Part shown: piece by piece, positions 8,697 through 15,871 of the stretch
Position numbering within the stretch: the stretch's first letter is position 1
Layout of the letters: every line of letters begins with the position of its first letter
Assembly (NCBI RefSeq): GCF_049943955.1
Contig: NZ_JBNFTW010000004.1
Span: 346,761 to 410,760, forward strand
Reading direction: 5' to 3'
Length of the DNA: 64,000 bases
From: Desulfosporosinus sp049943955
Lineage (GTDB): Bacteria > Bacillota > Desulfitobacteriia > Desulfitobacteriales > Desulfitobacteriaceae
Notes under the pieces: generated by a model
Told to the model about the DNA's origin: nothing
Database searches by the model: none
The model's input: the letters and a program-made list of their open reading frames with translations, nothing else
Program-made: the position numbers and the translations under genes

Positions 8697-8725
8697 TGTG
8701 TCAAAAGGACCGTCCCCCTGACACA
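8697..8725. repeat. REP-like palindrome with GGACCGTCC core
   Basis: The unit begins TGTGTCAAAAGGACCGTCC and ends CTGACACA, so its ends are complementary (TGTGTCA with TGACACA) and it can form a hairpin. It is an inverted, slightly diverged relative of the copies at 8531-8588. It ends one base before the candidate marR promoter and may also act as a transcription end for the region. Confidence 0.55.
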
Positions 8726-8761
8726 TTGACCTGAACTATTTACGAAGCTTATAATAAGCTT
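8726..8761 (+). promoter_or_regulatory. candidate marR promoter with overlapping palindromic operator
   Basis: TTGACC (8726-8731) is followed after 18 bases by TATAAT (8750-8755). The -10 box lies inside the palindrome AAGCTTATAATAAGCTT (8745-8761), with perfect eight-base arms around one central base. A palindrome of this size covering the -10 box of a MarR-family gene fits autorepression, the usual mode of this family (inference). Confidence 0.6.
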
Positions 8762-8796
8762 GGATTGATACTCTCTCGGGGTAAGGAGTGAGACCA

Positions 8797-9255
8797 ATGG
8801 TTCAGGATCAGAATTTAAAGCTTATAGAAGAAACGGAGCTTCTGTTCAGAAGGGTCTGGAAAAAGTACCAGAATTTCTTGATGTTTACTTCAAGTGAGTT
8901 ATCCATGCATCAAATGATGTTCCTTAAATTATTGGAACAGAAAGGTACCTGTACTCCTTCGGATATTGCTCAGCAGTTCGAGATTACTTTGGGTGCTGTA
9001 ACGGGTTTTGTGGATCGCTTGCATAAGTTAGGTCTGATTAAACGGACTCGCAGTGAGGAAGACCGCAGAGTTGTTCTCATTCAGCTTTCTTCCCAGGGAG
9101 AAGAGGCACTCTTAACGTTTGCGATGGAACGAAAGAAAAAACTTAGTTGTTTAATGCAGAGGCTCGATCCTTCGCATCTAAACAAATTAAATACGGCTTT
9201 GGAGCAATTGAATTCCGTTTTGGCTGAATTGGAAGCCAACCCTTTTACTGAATAG
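8797..9255 (+). CDS. MarR family transcriptional regulator
   Basis: This is a winged-helix regulator of 152 residues. The helix-turn-helix region is TPSDIAQQFEITLGAVTGFV (about 66-85), followed by LHKLGLIKRTRSEEDRRVV, the typical MarR wing with the DRR motif. The N- and C-terminal helices would form the dimer and ligand pocket. A GTG at 8788 overlaps the Shine-Dalgarno sequence AAGGAG (8783-8788). The ATG at 8797 has that site at eight bases and is preferred. A palindrome overlaps the -10 box upstream. The MFS efflux gene follows after 92 bases without a visible terminator, so the regulator probably controls its own gene and the pump in response to a toxic small molecule (inference). Confidence 0.88.
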   Translation: MVQDQNLKLIEETELLFRRVWKKYQNFLMFTSSELSMHQMMFLKLLEQKGTCTPSDIAQQFEITLGAVTGFVDRLHKLGLIKRTRSEEDRRVVLIQLSSQGEEALLTFAMERKKKLSCLMQRLDPSHLNKLNTALEQLNSVLAELEANPFTE

Positions 9256-9347
9256 GTGTTCAATGAGGGAATGGTTCTGTCAATTTTTTAAAAAGTGGCA
9301 GATTTGGGGATAGCTAAGACAATGAAAAGGAAGAAGTAGGAGTTTTT

Positions 9348-10535
9348 ATGAGCAAAAAAAATATTGGGCCTATGGCAATATTGTTTATTATTCAATTCTT
9401 AGTCATGGTGGGGTTCGGAATCGTCGTTCCGATCCTTCCCTTTTTAGTCAGCAAACTTGGCGGAGGTGCCTTTGCCTTAGGGGTTTTCATGTCCGCATAT
9501 TCAATTATGCAGTTCTTTTTTGCGCCGGTCTGGGGCAAGCTCTCGGATCGAATCGGAAGGCGTCCCGTTATACTCATAGGACTTCTTGGCTATGGCGTGA
9601 CCTTTTTAATGTTTGGCATGGTCAATAATCTTTATCTCTTAATCGTCCTCAGGGCTTTGGCGGGAATTGTTTCCTCGGCTACATTGCCCACAGCTATGGC
9701 GTACTTAGCGGATATTACCGAAGGAGCAGATCGTGCCAAGGGAATGGGGATGATCGGTGCAGCCATGGGGATGGGAATGATTTTTGGGCCTGCTTTAGGA
9801 GGGTTCCTGGGAGAATATAGCTTCTCCTTGCCCTTTTTCGTGGCAGGGGGATTGGCGCTATTACTCCTTCCCTTTACCTGGTTTTTCTTGCCGGAATCGC
9901 TTAAGGAAATGAATAAAAGCTTAGGTCGAAAGAGAGCCAGACTTACTCCTCAAGTTCTCAAAGATCCCTTATTTTTTCTCTTCGCTTTTAATTTCACCCT
10001 GAATTTTACGATGTCCATGTTTGAGAGTACTTTTGCTTTATTAGCCGCAGCTAAAGTAGGCTTCGGCCCTACGGATATGGGGATAACCTTTGCTATTATG
10101 GGAATCTTTGCTGTGATTGTTCAGGGGGGACTTATCGGGAAATTAGTCAAAACGTTTGGGGATGCTAAACTCGTCAACACAGGAGCACTCTTATGTGCTG
10201 TCGGCTTGTCCTTGATTATTGCCTCGGCAGATGATAAAAGTATAGTTTTTCTGGTTGCCTCGACGGTTATCTTTATGGTAGGCAATTCTTTAATGGTTCC
10301 CACTAGTTCAAGTCTTGTCTCCAAACAAAGCAATCGGGGACAAGGAGCTTCTCTTGGTCTCTTTCAATCCTTTGCCAGTCTTGGAAGAATCCTCGGGCCC
10401 GTGACAGGGGGAGCTCTTTTTGCCTTATACATGGGGCTACCGTATATGACGGGGGCGGCCATTTTAGTGCTTGTTGTAATACTGGCGGGTCGTAAAATTA
10501 GCATCAAAGTCTCTGAGCCTCTGGTACAAGATTAA
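9348..10535 (+). CDS. MFS efflux transporter, DHA1 (12-TM) type
   Basis: The 395-residue protein has about twelve hydrophobic segments. The loop between segments 2 and 3 carries the major facilitator motif A, GKLSDRIGRRPV (about residues 64-75). GMGMIFGPALGGFLGE (about 141-156) matches the antiporter motif C of segment 5 found in drug/H+ antiporters such as TetA and Bmr. The likely role is proton-driven export of a drug or toxic metabolite across the cytoplasmic membrane; the substrate is unknown. GGAG upstream gives a good start. It follows marR on the same strand and is its probable target. Confidence 0.85.
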   Translation: MSKKNIGPMAILFIIQFLVMVGFGIVVPILPFLVSKLGGGAFALGVFMSAYSIMQFFFAPVWGKLSDRIGRRPVILIGLLGYGVTFLMFGMVNNLYLLIVLRALAGIVSSATLPTAMAYLADITEGADRAKGMGMIGAAMGMGMIFGPALGGFLGEYSFSLPFFVAGGLALLLLPFTWFFLPESLKEMNKSLGRKRARLTPQVLKDPLFFLFAFNFTLNFTMSMFESTFALLAAAKVGFGPTDMGITFAIMGIFAVIVQGGLIGKLVKTFGDAKLVNTGALLCAVGLSLIIASADDKSIVFLVASTVIFMVGNSLMVPTSSSLVSKQSNRGQGASLGLFQSFASLGRILGPVTGGALFALYMGLPYMTGAAILVLVVILAGRKISIKVSEPLVQD

Positions 10536-10609
10536 AAAATAGAATAAACTAGGGAAGAAGTTTTTATTGCTTCAGCCGAAGATTTTAAGAGCTTAATGTA
10601 GGTGGTTTT

Positions 10610-11881
10610 ATGGTTAAGAAAATAAATAATACCCAAAGCGCTAACCTTACCCTAGGGGGAATTACCTTAGGGTTTTTGTTGAGTTATCCTTTTCATGCCA
10701 CAAGCTTTTTGGGCGGACTTATCTCCAGCGGGTGCAGTGCGGGAATGATAGGAGGACTTGCCGATTGGTTTGCAGTGACTGCTTTATTTCGGCGGCCTTT
10801 GGGAATTAGGCATAGCAAACTGCTGCGTACAGAAATTATCCCCAGGAATCGTGAACGGATATTCAACGCTCTGGCAGATATGGTTCAGCATGAATTACTG
10901 ACGAAAGATGTCTTGAAACAAAAACTAGGGATGTGGGATTTTTCAGGGGACTTGCTTAAGGTCTTTCAACAGGATCAGGTTAAGGACTCTGCAAAACAAC
11001 TGCTGGGTGAATTGACTGAGGAAATTAGTCGCTCTTTGGACACGCACAGGTTATCCCGATCTCTGCAAGGATTACTGCGGGAGAATCTGAACAGCCAAGA
11101 GAACATCAGCAGGTTGGAGCTTTCTGCAACCGTAATTGCCGTTCTTGAATTTTCTCTTGAGCAGGGTCAAATTGATCATTTATTGCAGGCTTTTTGTAAG
11201 GCAATGAAAGAACTGCTGCTTAAACTCACGGTCAATAGAGCCCTAACAAACATGATAGAGGCGGCCTTAATAAGATATGGAGCCAATAATCCGACGCGCA
11301 AACTCGTTGGCAAGTTTTTGCCCTCACCGGAAATTCTTGCCCAAGGTATTTTAGATAAAGGGAAGACCGCTTTGCAGGATGGAACAGTTGAGCGGTGGTT
11401 GAAGGAATTGGTTCAGAAGGGCATTATAAACCTGAAGACGAACCCGGAAATGCAGGACAAGGTCAATCAACGTTGTGCTAAAGTTTTAACCGCTCTTACA
11501 TATACCGACAGTAAGATACCTGAAGAGGATGAGACGGCCAGGGAAACGAGTTCTGATTTAGTGCCTAAAGTTATTGAAGGCGGCTTGAAGAAGCTGCAGG
11601 ATGACTGGGATCAAAATCTAGAAGCAATAAAGCATAAGCCGGAGTTAAGGAAAACTCTTAATCAAGAAATCCGAAGTTTCCTGGAAAAACAAATTGAAGA
11701 TCATCATGATGTTATCGGACGAACGGTCCGCGAAGGCCTTTATCCCTTAACAAATGATAAGCTGGTTGCACTCATCGAAGAGAAGGCGGGCAATGATTTG
11801 CAGATGATACGGATTAACGGATCTCTTGTGGGCGGCCTGGTTGGGATGTTGATTTATGTACTGGGGATGGTGTTACGATGA
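10610..11881 (+). CDS. DUF445 family membrane-anchored protein (first copy)
   Basis: The 423-residue protein shows the DUF445 (YheB-like) signature: an N-terminal hydrophobic segment, GGLADWFAVTALFRRPLGI (about residues 43-61), IIPRNRERI, a long helical middle, and the closing KAGNDLQMIRINGSLVGGLVGM before a final hydrophobic helix. Terminal membrane segments with a large helical body suggest a membrane-associated scaffold; the function of the family is unknown. Its stop codon overlaps the next ATG in ATGA, so the two paralogous genes are translationally coupled and may form a hetero-oligomer (inference). It has no obvious relation to the upstream MFS gene. Confidence 0.82.
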   Translation: MVKKINNTQSANLTLGGITLGFLLSYPFHATSFLGGLISSGCSAGMIGGLADWFAVTALFRRPLGIRHSKLLRTEIIPRNRERIFNALADMVQHELLTKDVLKQKLGMWDFSGDLLKVFQQDQVKDSAKQLLGELTEEISRSLDTHRLSRSLQGLLRENLNSQENISRLELSATVIAVLEFSLEQGQIDHLLQAFCKAMKELLLKLTVNRALTNMIEAALIRYGANNPTRKLVGKFLPSPEILAQGILDKGKTALQDGTVERWLKELVQKGIINLKTNPEMQDKVNQRCAKVLTALTYTDSKIPEEDETARETSSDLVPKVIEGGLKKLQDDWDQNLEAIKHKPELRKTLNQEIRSFLEKQIEDHHDVIGRTVREGLYPLTNDKLVALIEEKAGNDLQMIRINGSLVGGLVGMLIYVLGMVLR

Positions 11882-13185
11882 ATTATCATAAGAAGGCCAA
11901 CATCACACTTGCCCTTGTCTTTATAGGATTTCTAGGGTCTGTTTTCTTAAAATATATTAACCCTGCTAGCGTTGGTTTGCAGCTTCTTAATTTCGTTTTT
12001 GAGGCAGCCTTGGTGGGTGGTATTGCTGATTGGTTTGCGGTCACTGCCATTTTTAAAAAACCGCTGGGCTGGGGGTATCATACTGAGCTCATCCCGCGCA
12101 ACCGCGTGAAACTCATTGAAGCTGTAGCGGGAATGGTCCAAACAGAACTCTTGCGCATGGATATAATTCGTCGGAAGATCTCCGAAATAGCTTACCTCGA
12201 CGCACTTATCCAGTTTGTAGAAAGGCAGGGAGGGGCAGCCTATTTAACGGACAAAGCCGCTTTTTTTCTGCGGCACACGGCTGAAAAACAGAACCCCGCG
12301 GTCCTGGCAGAAAAACTAACCGGGTTTCTCCGGCAGAGAGCACAGACTTGGCCCTTGGCTCCGCAGGTAGAGAAGTTAAGCCGCTGGGCGTTAGCTAAAG
12401 GCTATATAGATCAAGGCCTGGACCATTTCGCGGAACTGCTTTGGGAAAAAGCTTCAGAAGGAGAGACTCGCCTGCTCATTCTTAATTATTTAGAGGCCAT
12501 TAAAGCTGAGAAGCTAGGCAATGGCGGGTCAATTTTTCGGACTCTATTAGGTTTTGTGGAAATGTCTGACGGATTAAATATGGAAGAAGCAGCAGATGCC
12601 CTGCATATCGAACTTCTGCTTACCCTGCGCAAGTTTAATGACCCAGCAGATCCCCTGCGCAAGGCCCTAAAGGAAATTATCGTCAAGAATCTGGAATCCT
12701 TAACAGCAGACACAGACTTCCGAGCACAAGTTGAATCCTGGAAGAACGGTCTTTTGCAAGAAGAGTTCTTCCAGGAACTCCTTACCAAAATCCTGAGCAT
12801 TTTCCTGGAAACGGCTTCCTCCACTGACCCGGAAGTCCTAAACAACGTAATCGCTCCCTATATCCAACAAGGCTGGAACGACTTTCAGAACAATAATCCC
12901 CTCCAAGACCGGCTTAACTCCTTAGTCATCGATATCTTGTGTCAGGTTATCCAAAATGAACATCACGAAATTGGCATGATCGTCAGGGAAACACTCACAA
13001 GTTACTCAAATGAAGATTTGAATCAATTTGTCGAAGAAAAGGCAGGAAACGATCTCCAATGGATCCGTATCAATGGTTCAATGATCGGCAGTGTTGTAGG
13101 TATGTTTTTGTTTCTGTTCTTAAATTACATCTATGATCCTTATATTGGACCCTTTATTGTGCATGTAGCTCAGCTCATCCATTAA
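11878..13185 (+). CDS. DUF445 family membrane-anchored protein (second copy)
   Basis: This 435-residue paralogue of the preceding gene has the same landmarks: GGIADWFAVTAIFKKPLGW (about 42-60), LIPRNRVKLIEAVAG, and KAGNDLQWIRINGSMIGSVVGM near the C-terminus, followed by a hydrophobic helix. Starts and ends align with the first copy but the helical middle has diverged strongly, so it is an old duplication. The start overlaps the upstream stop by four bases. The two genes form a compact pair. No intrinsic terminator is evident after the stop. Function unknown. Confidence 0.82.
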   Translation: MNYHKKANITLALVFIGFLGSVFLKYINPASVGLQLLNFVFEAALVGGIADWFAVTAIFKKPLGWGYHTELIPRNRVKLIEAVAGMVQTELLRMDIIRRKISEIAYLDALIQFVERQGGAAYLTDKAAFFLRHTAEKQNPAVLAEKLTGFLRQRAQTWPLAPQVEKLSRWALAKGYIDQGLDHFAELLWEKASEGETRLLILNYLEAIKAEKLGNGGSIFRTLLGFVEMSDGLNMEEAADALHIELLLTLRKFNDPADPLRKALKEIIVKNLESLTADTDFRAQVESWKNGLLQEEFFQELLTKILSIFLETASSTDPEVLNNVIAPYIQQGWNDFQNNNPLQDRLNSLVIDILCQVIQNEHHEIGMIVRETLTSYSNEDLNQFVEEKAGNDLQWIRINGSMIGSVVGMFLFLFLNYIYDPYIGPFIVHVAQLIH

Positions 13186-13380
13186 AGGCCCTGTGAAATG
13201 TTTCGTGCTTGATTTTTTCGGAATATGGATTTGCAGCCGCAGTCAATTATTCGCAAGTTGCGGACTCTTAGGAGCCCGCAGCTCATTTGAATTATAAAAA
13301 GAACGCAGATCTACGAACTACTCAAGTTCGTTTTTCAATACCCCTCCTTTGCCACTCTGATAAATAGACCTCAAAGGAAG

Positions 13381-13624
13381 GGAGCTTCGCCCACATGAGG
13401 GAACTCATTGCATGGAGAGGCGGTAAGGCCCACAAAGGTTGCGTGGGAAGCGAAGCCAGTGGTTCACATCAGGTATTACCCTGAGGTTCTGGTACGAAAG
13501 TGTCCAGTGGACATTTTCGCTCGAAGCGGCTAACTCCAAAGAATACTTATCCGCTGAAGATAGCTCCCACGCAACCGAGTGGGCGAGCCTTGGAATGCTG
13601 AGTGAGCGGTGTGGGCGAAGCTCC
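13381..13624. repeat. large imperfect palindrome containing a TGTCCAGTGGACA hairpin
   Basis: The outer arms GGAGCTTCGCCCACA (13381-13395) and its exact complement TGTGGGCGAAGCTCC (13610-13624) enclose a second pair, GGTTGCGTGGGA (from 13438) and TCCCACGCAACC (13565-13576). In the centre is a hairpin around TGTCCAGTGGACA (13501-13513) flanked by CGAAAG and TTTTCG. The whole ~245 bases could fold as one long cruciform. The central palindrome and the sequence after it resemble the repeats at 28805, 42930 and 44901. ORFs of 69-84 codons on both strands are by-products of the palindrome and are not called as genes. Confidence 0.6.
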
Positions 13625-13713
13625 CCGACCCGAGGATTCCCCATATAATGTTCCATCAAAGGAAATTTCTATCTGGCCTCATCAGGTATACAAAATTCAT
13701 ACCCACCAGGGGA

Positions 13714-13743
13714 TTGCCAAAAACCCATTTTACGTGCTAGAAT
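13714..13743 (+). promoter_or_regulatory. candidate amtB promoter
   Basis: TTGCCA (13714-13719) is followed after 18 bases by TAGAAT (13738-13743). A start near 13750 would give a leader of about 120 bases that contains the terminator-like hairpin at 13795-13844. No -24/-12 sigma-54 sequence was found here. Confidence 0.45.
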
Positions 13744-13794
13744 ACCAAACATAAGGTGTGCACAGCCTGGAACCAATGGAAACTGAAACAAAGC

Positions 13795-13852
13795 AATGGC
13801 GCTTTGAGTCAACTCTTTAATCGGAGTGAACTCAAAGCGTCATTTTATTTTC
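13795..13852 (+). promoter_or_regulatory. terminator-like hairpin in the amtB leader (attenuator candidate)
   Basis: AATGGCGCTTTGAGT (13795-13809) pairs with ACTCAAAGCGTCATT (13830-13844), 15 pairs with one G-U, followed by the T-rich TTATTTTCT. It has the form of an intrinsic terminator but lies 20-70 bases before the amtB ATG and after its candidate promoter. It is therefore probably a conditional terminator controlling amtB-glnB. Antitermination by an ANTAR-type regulator, known for nitrogen genes in Firmicutes, is one possibility (inference). Confidence 0.55.
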
Positions 13853-13871
13853 TAACGAGGGGGAATAACAA

Positions 13872-15101
13872 ATGGATACAGGAGATACATCATTCGTCCT
13901 AGTGTCAACAGCGCTTGTCCTGTTAATGACGCCCGGTTTAGCATTCTTTTACGGAGGCATGGTTCGCAAAAAGAACGTCCTTAGTACGATCATGCATAGT
14001 TGGATTATTATTGGACTTATATCATTACAGTGGATTTTAATAGGCTATACCTTAGCCTTTGGACCGGATTTCCATGGTATTATCGGCAGTCTAAATTGGT
14101 TAGGTCTAAACGGAGTAGGGGCAGATCCTAATCCTGATTACGCAGCAACGATTCCCGCCATTGTCTTTATGGCTTTCCAAATGATGTTTGCTGTGATTAC
14201 TCCAGCCCTCATTAGCGGTTCCTTTGCAGAGCGAATGCGCTTCCCGGCCTTTATTATTTTCTCGCTGTTATGGGCTACTCTGATTTATGATCCCCTTGCT
14301 CATTGGGTTTGGGGCGTGGGCGGTTTCTTAAGAACACTCGGTGCATTAGATTTTGCAGGCGGAAACGTGGTTCATATCAGTTCCGGTTACTCAGGTTTAA
14401 TTGTAGCTTTGGTATTGGGAAAACGAAAAGGACTGGGCAAAGACTCCATGGCGCCTCACCACATCCCCTTTACCGTTTTGGGAGCAGGACTCTTGTGGTT
14501 TGGCTGGTTCGGTTTTAACGCCGGGAGTGCCTTGGGGGCTAACGGCCTCGCCGGCATAGCCTTAGTAAATACCAATACGGCTGCTGCCGCAGCTGCCATC
14601 GCCTGGGCTGTAGTAGAACGTTATCATCGCGGAAAATCAACAGTTCTCGGCGCAGCCAGCGGAGCCGTGGCAGGTTTGGTTGCCATTACACCGGGAGCCG
14701 GATTTGTAACGCCTCTTTCGTCAATTCTCATCGGTTTTATCGGCGGAGTTATTTGTTATCTCACCATTAGTGTCATGAAGGCGAAATTTGGATATGATGA
14801 TGCTTTAGATGCATTTGGCTGTCATGGAATTGGCGGAACCTGGGGGGCGCTGGCAACAGGCATCTTTGCTACCAAAACGATTAACCCTGCCGGGGCCAAT
14901 GGACTATTGTACGGGAACCCTTCACAATTGGGAATTCAGGCCCTTAGTGTTTTAGCAACGGTGGCCTTTGCCGTCATCGGTTCTTGGATACTTTTGAAAA
15001 TTGTTGGATTATTTACGACGTTGCGTGTAGATGAAGATCAAGAGGCTGTTGGTTTAGATCTGTCACTCCATGGAGAAGAGGCTTATCCGGACTTCATCTG
15101 A
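13872..15101 (+). CDS. amtB: ammonium transporter, Amt family
   Basis: This 409-residue membrane protein has eleven hydrophobic segments. Family blocks are TPGLAFFYGGMVRKKN near the start, the ISGSFAERMRF region after segment 3, WFGFNAGSALGANGLA (about 215-230) and FGCHGIGGTWGALATGIFA (about 314-332) with a conserved pore histidine. It conducts ammonium/ammonia across the cytoplasmic membrane. It is followed after 46 bases by a PII gene, the classic pair in which GlnK/PII plugs the channel when nitrogen is sufficient. GAGGGGG precedes the ATG, and a conditional-looking hairpin lies in its leader. Confidence 0.95.
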   Translation: MDTGDTSFVLVSTALVLLMTPGLAFFYGGMVRKKNVLSTIMHSWIIIGLISLQWILIGYTLAFGPDFHGIIGSLNWLGLNGVGADPNPDYAATIPAIVFMAFQMMFAVITPALISGSFAERMRFPAFIIFSLLWATLIYDPLAHWVWGVGGFLRTLGALDFAGGNVVHISSGYSGLIVALVLGKRKGLGKDSMAPHHIPFTVLGAGLLWFGWFGFNAGSALGANGLAGIALVNTNTAAAAAAIAWAVVERYHRGKSTVLGAASGAVAGLVAITPGAGFVTPLSSILIGFIGGVICYLTISVMKAKFGYDDALDAFGCHGIGGTWGALATGIFATKTINPAGANGLLYGNPSQLGIQALSVLATVAFAVIGSWILLKIVGLFTTLRVDEDQEAVGLDLSLHGEEAYPDFI

Positions 15102-15147
15102 TTTAGATGAATACACTTTTGAACAACTATAGCAAGGAGGGACCTTG

Positions 15148-15486
15148 ATGAAGAAGATTGAGGCCATCATTCGGCCAGGAAAGCTGGATGCTGTTAAAGA
15201 TGCCTTGAGTAATCACGGGGTTAATGGTTTAACGGTGACGCAGGTCATTGGCTGCGGCAAACAAAAAGGGCATACCCAGGTCTATCGGGGTGTTGAATAT
15301 AATATTCATCTTATCCCTAAAGTAAAAATTGAGATTGTAGTTAAAGATGGGGATGTCGAGGCAGTGATCCAGGCGATTGTCCAGGAAGCAAGGACAGGAG
15401 AAATTGGAGACGGGAAGATCTTTGTCACATCTGTGGAAAACGCCTTGACCATCAGAACAGGAAATGTTGGAGAAAACGCACTATAA
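15148..15486 (+). CDS. glnB: PII nitrogen regulatory protein
   Basis: The 112-residue trimeric signal protein has the PII blocks MKKIEAIIRPGKLDAVK at the start, GCGKQKGHTQVYRGVEYN (T-loop with the tyrosine corresponding to Tyr51), IPKVKIEIVV (B-loop side) and EARTGEIGDGKIFV (C-loop). It binds ATP/ADP and 2-oxoglutarate and controls AmtB and nitrogen enzymes. Linkage to amtB favours the GlnK subtype, but glnB and glnK cannot be separated from sequence alone. A TTG at 15145 directly precedes the ATG at 15148; AAGGAGG at 15134-15140 supports the ATG. A strong terminator follows. Confidence 0.93.
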   Translation: MKKIEAIIRPGKLDAVKDALSNHGVNGLTVTQVIGCGKQKGHTQVYRGVEYNIHLIPKVKIEIVVKDGDVEAVIQAIVQEARTGEIGDGKIFVTSVENALTIRTGNVGENAL

Positions 15487-15514
15487 CTCACATGTTTTCT
15501 TGCAAATACTTTGA

Positions 15515-15559
15515 GGTTGGAATTTGATGAAAGAAGTCAGATTCCAACCTTTCTATTTT
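15515..15559 (+). terminator. intrinsic terminator of amtB-glnB
   Basis: GGTTGGAAT (15515-15523) pairs with ATTCCAACC (15541-15549) and is followed by TTTCTATTTT. It lies 29 bases after the glnB stop. Confidence 0.85.
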
Positions 15560-15871
15560 AGTCGTAAACTGCAAGGGGATACTTGTGTCCGTATAATCGT
15601 TCACCATCCCTGCTCTGGTTTCCGAAGGTTATTCTTAAAATCCTTAATATACTAAATAATAGTTTGAAGTATCATGGTGACATCTGTAAATTCAGGAATA
15701 TAGAGGACCTTGATATATAGAAATTATCCTAATCCTTTTTAAAAAAGTAAAAAAACTATAGATTTTATAACGGTAGAATATAAAATTAAATTATAGAAAG
15801 GATTATTAAAATATTTAGAGAATTTTTTAACTATGGATTAATTAGACCTAAGGCAGCAGGAGAATAAATAC
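15560..15871. other. AT-rich region upstream of the sensor kinase
   Basis: No gene is visible. The last 130 bases are very AT-rich with A-runs and a TAGAAT near 15774, but no -35 box at proper distance is clear. The promoter of the kinase presumably lies here. Confidence 0.35.

Noticed and set aside
13405..13659. ORFs of 84 (minus) and 69 (plus) codons
   Set aside because: Both run through the large palindrome and mirror each other; no ribosome binding site and no recognisable protein pattern.
13640..13871. sigma-54 promoter for amtB
   Set aside because: No GG/GC pair with -24/-12 spacing; a sigma-A-like promoter is present.
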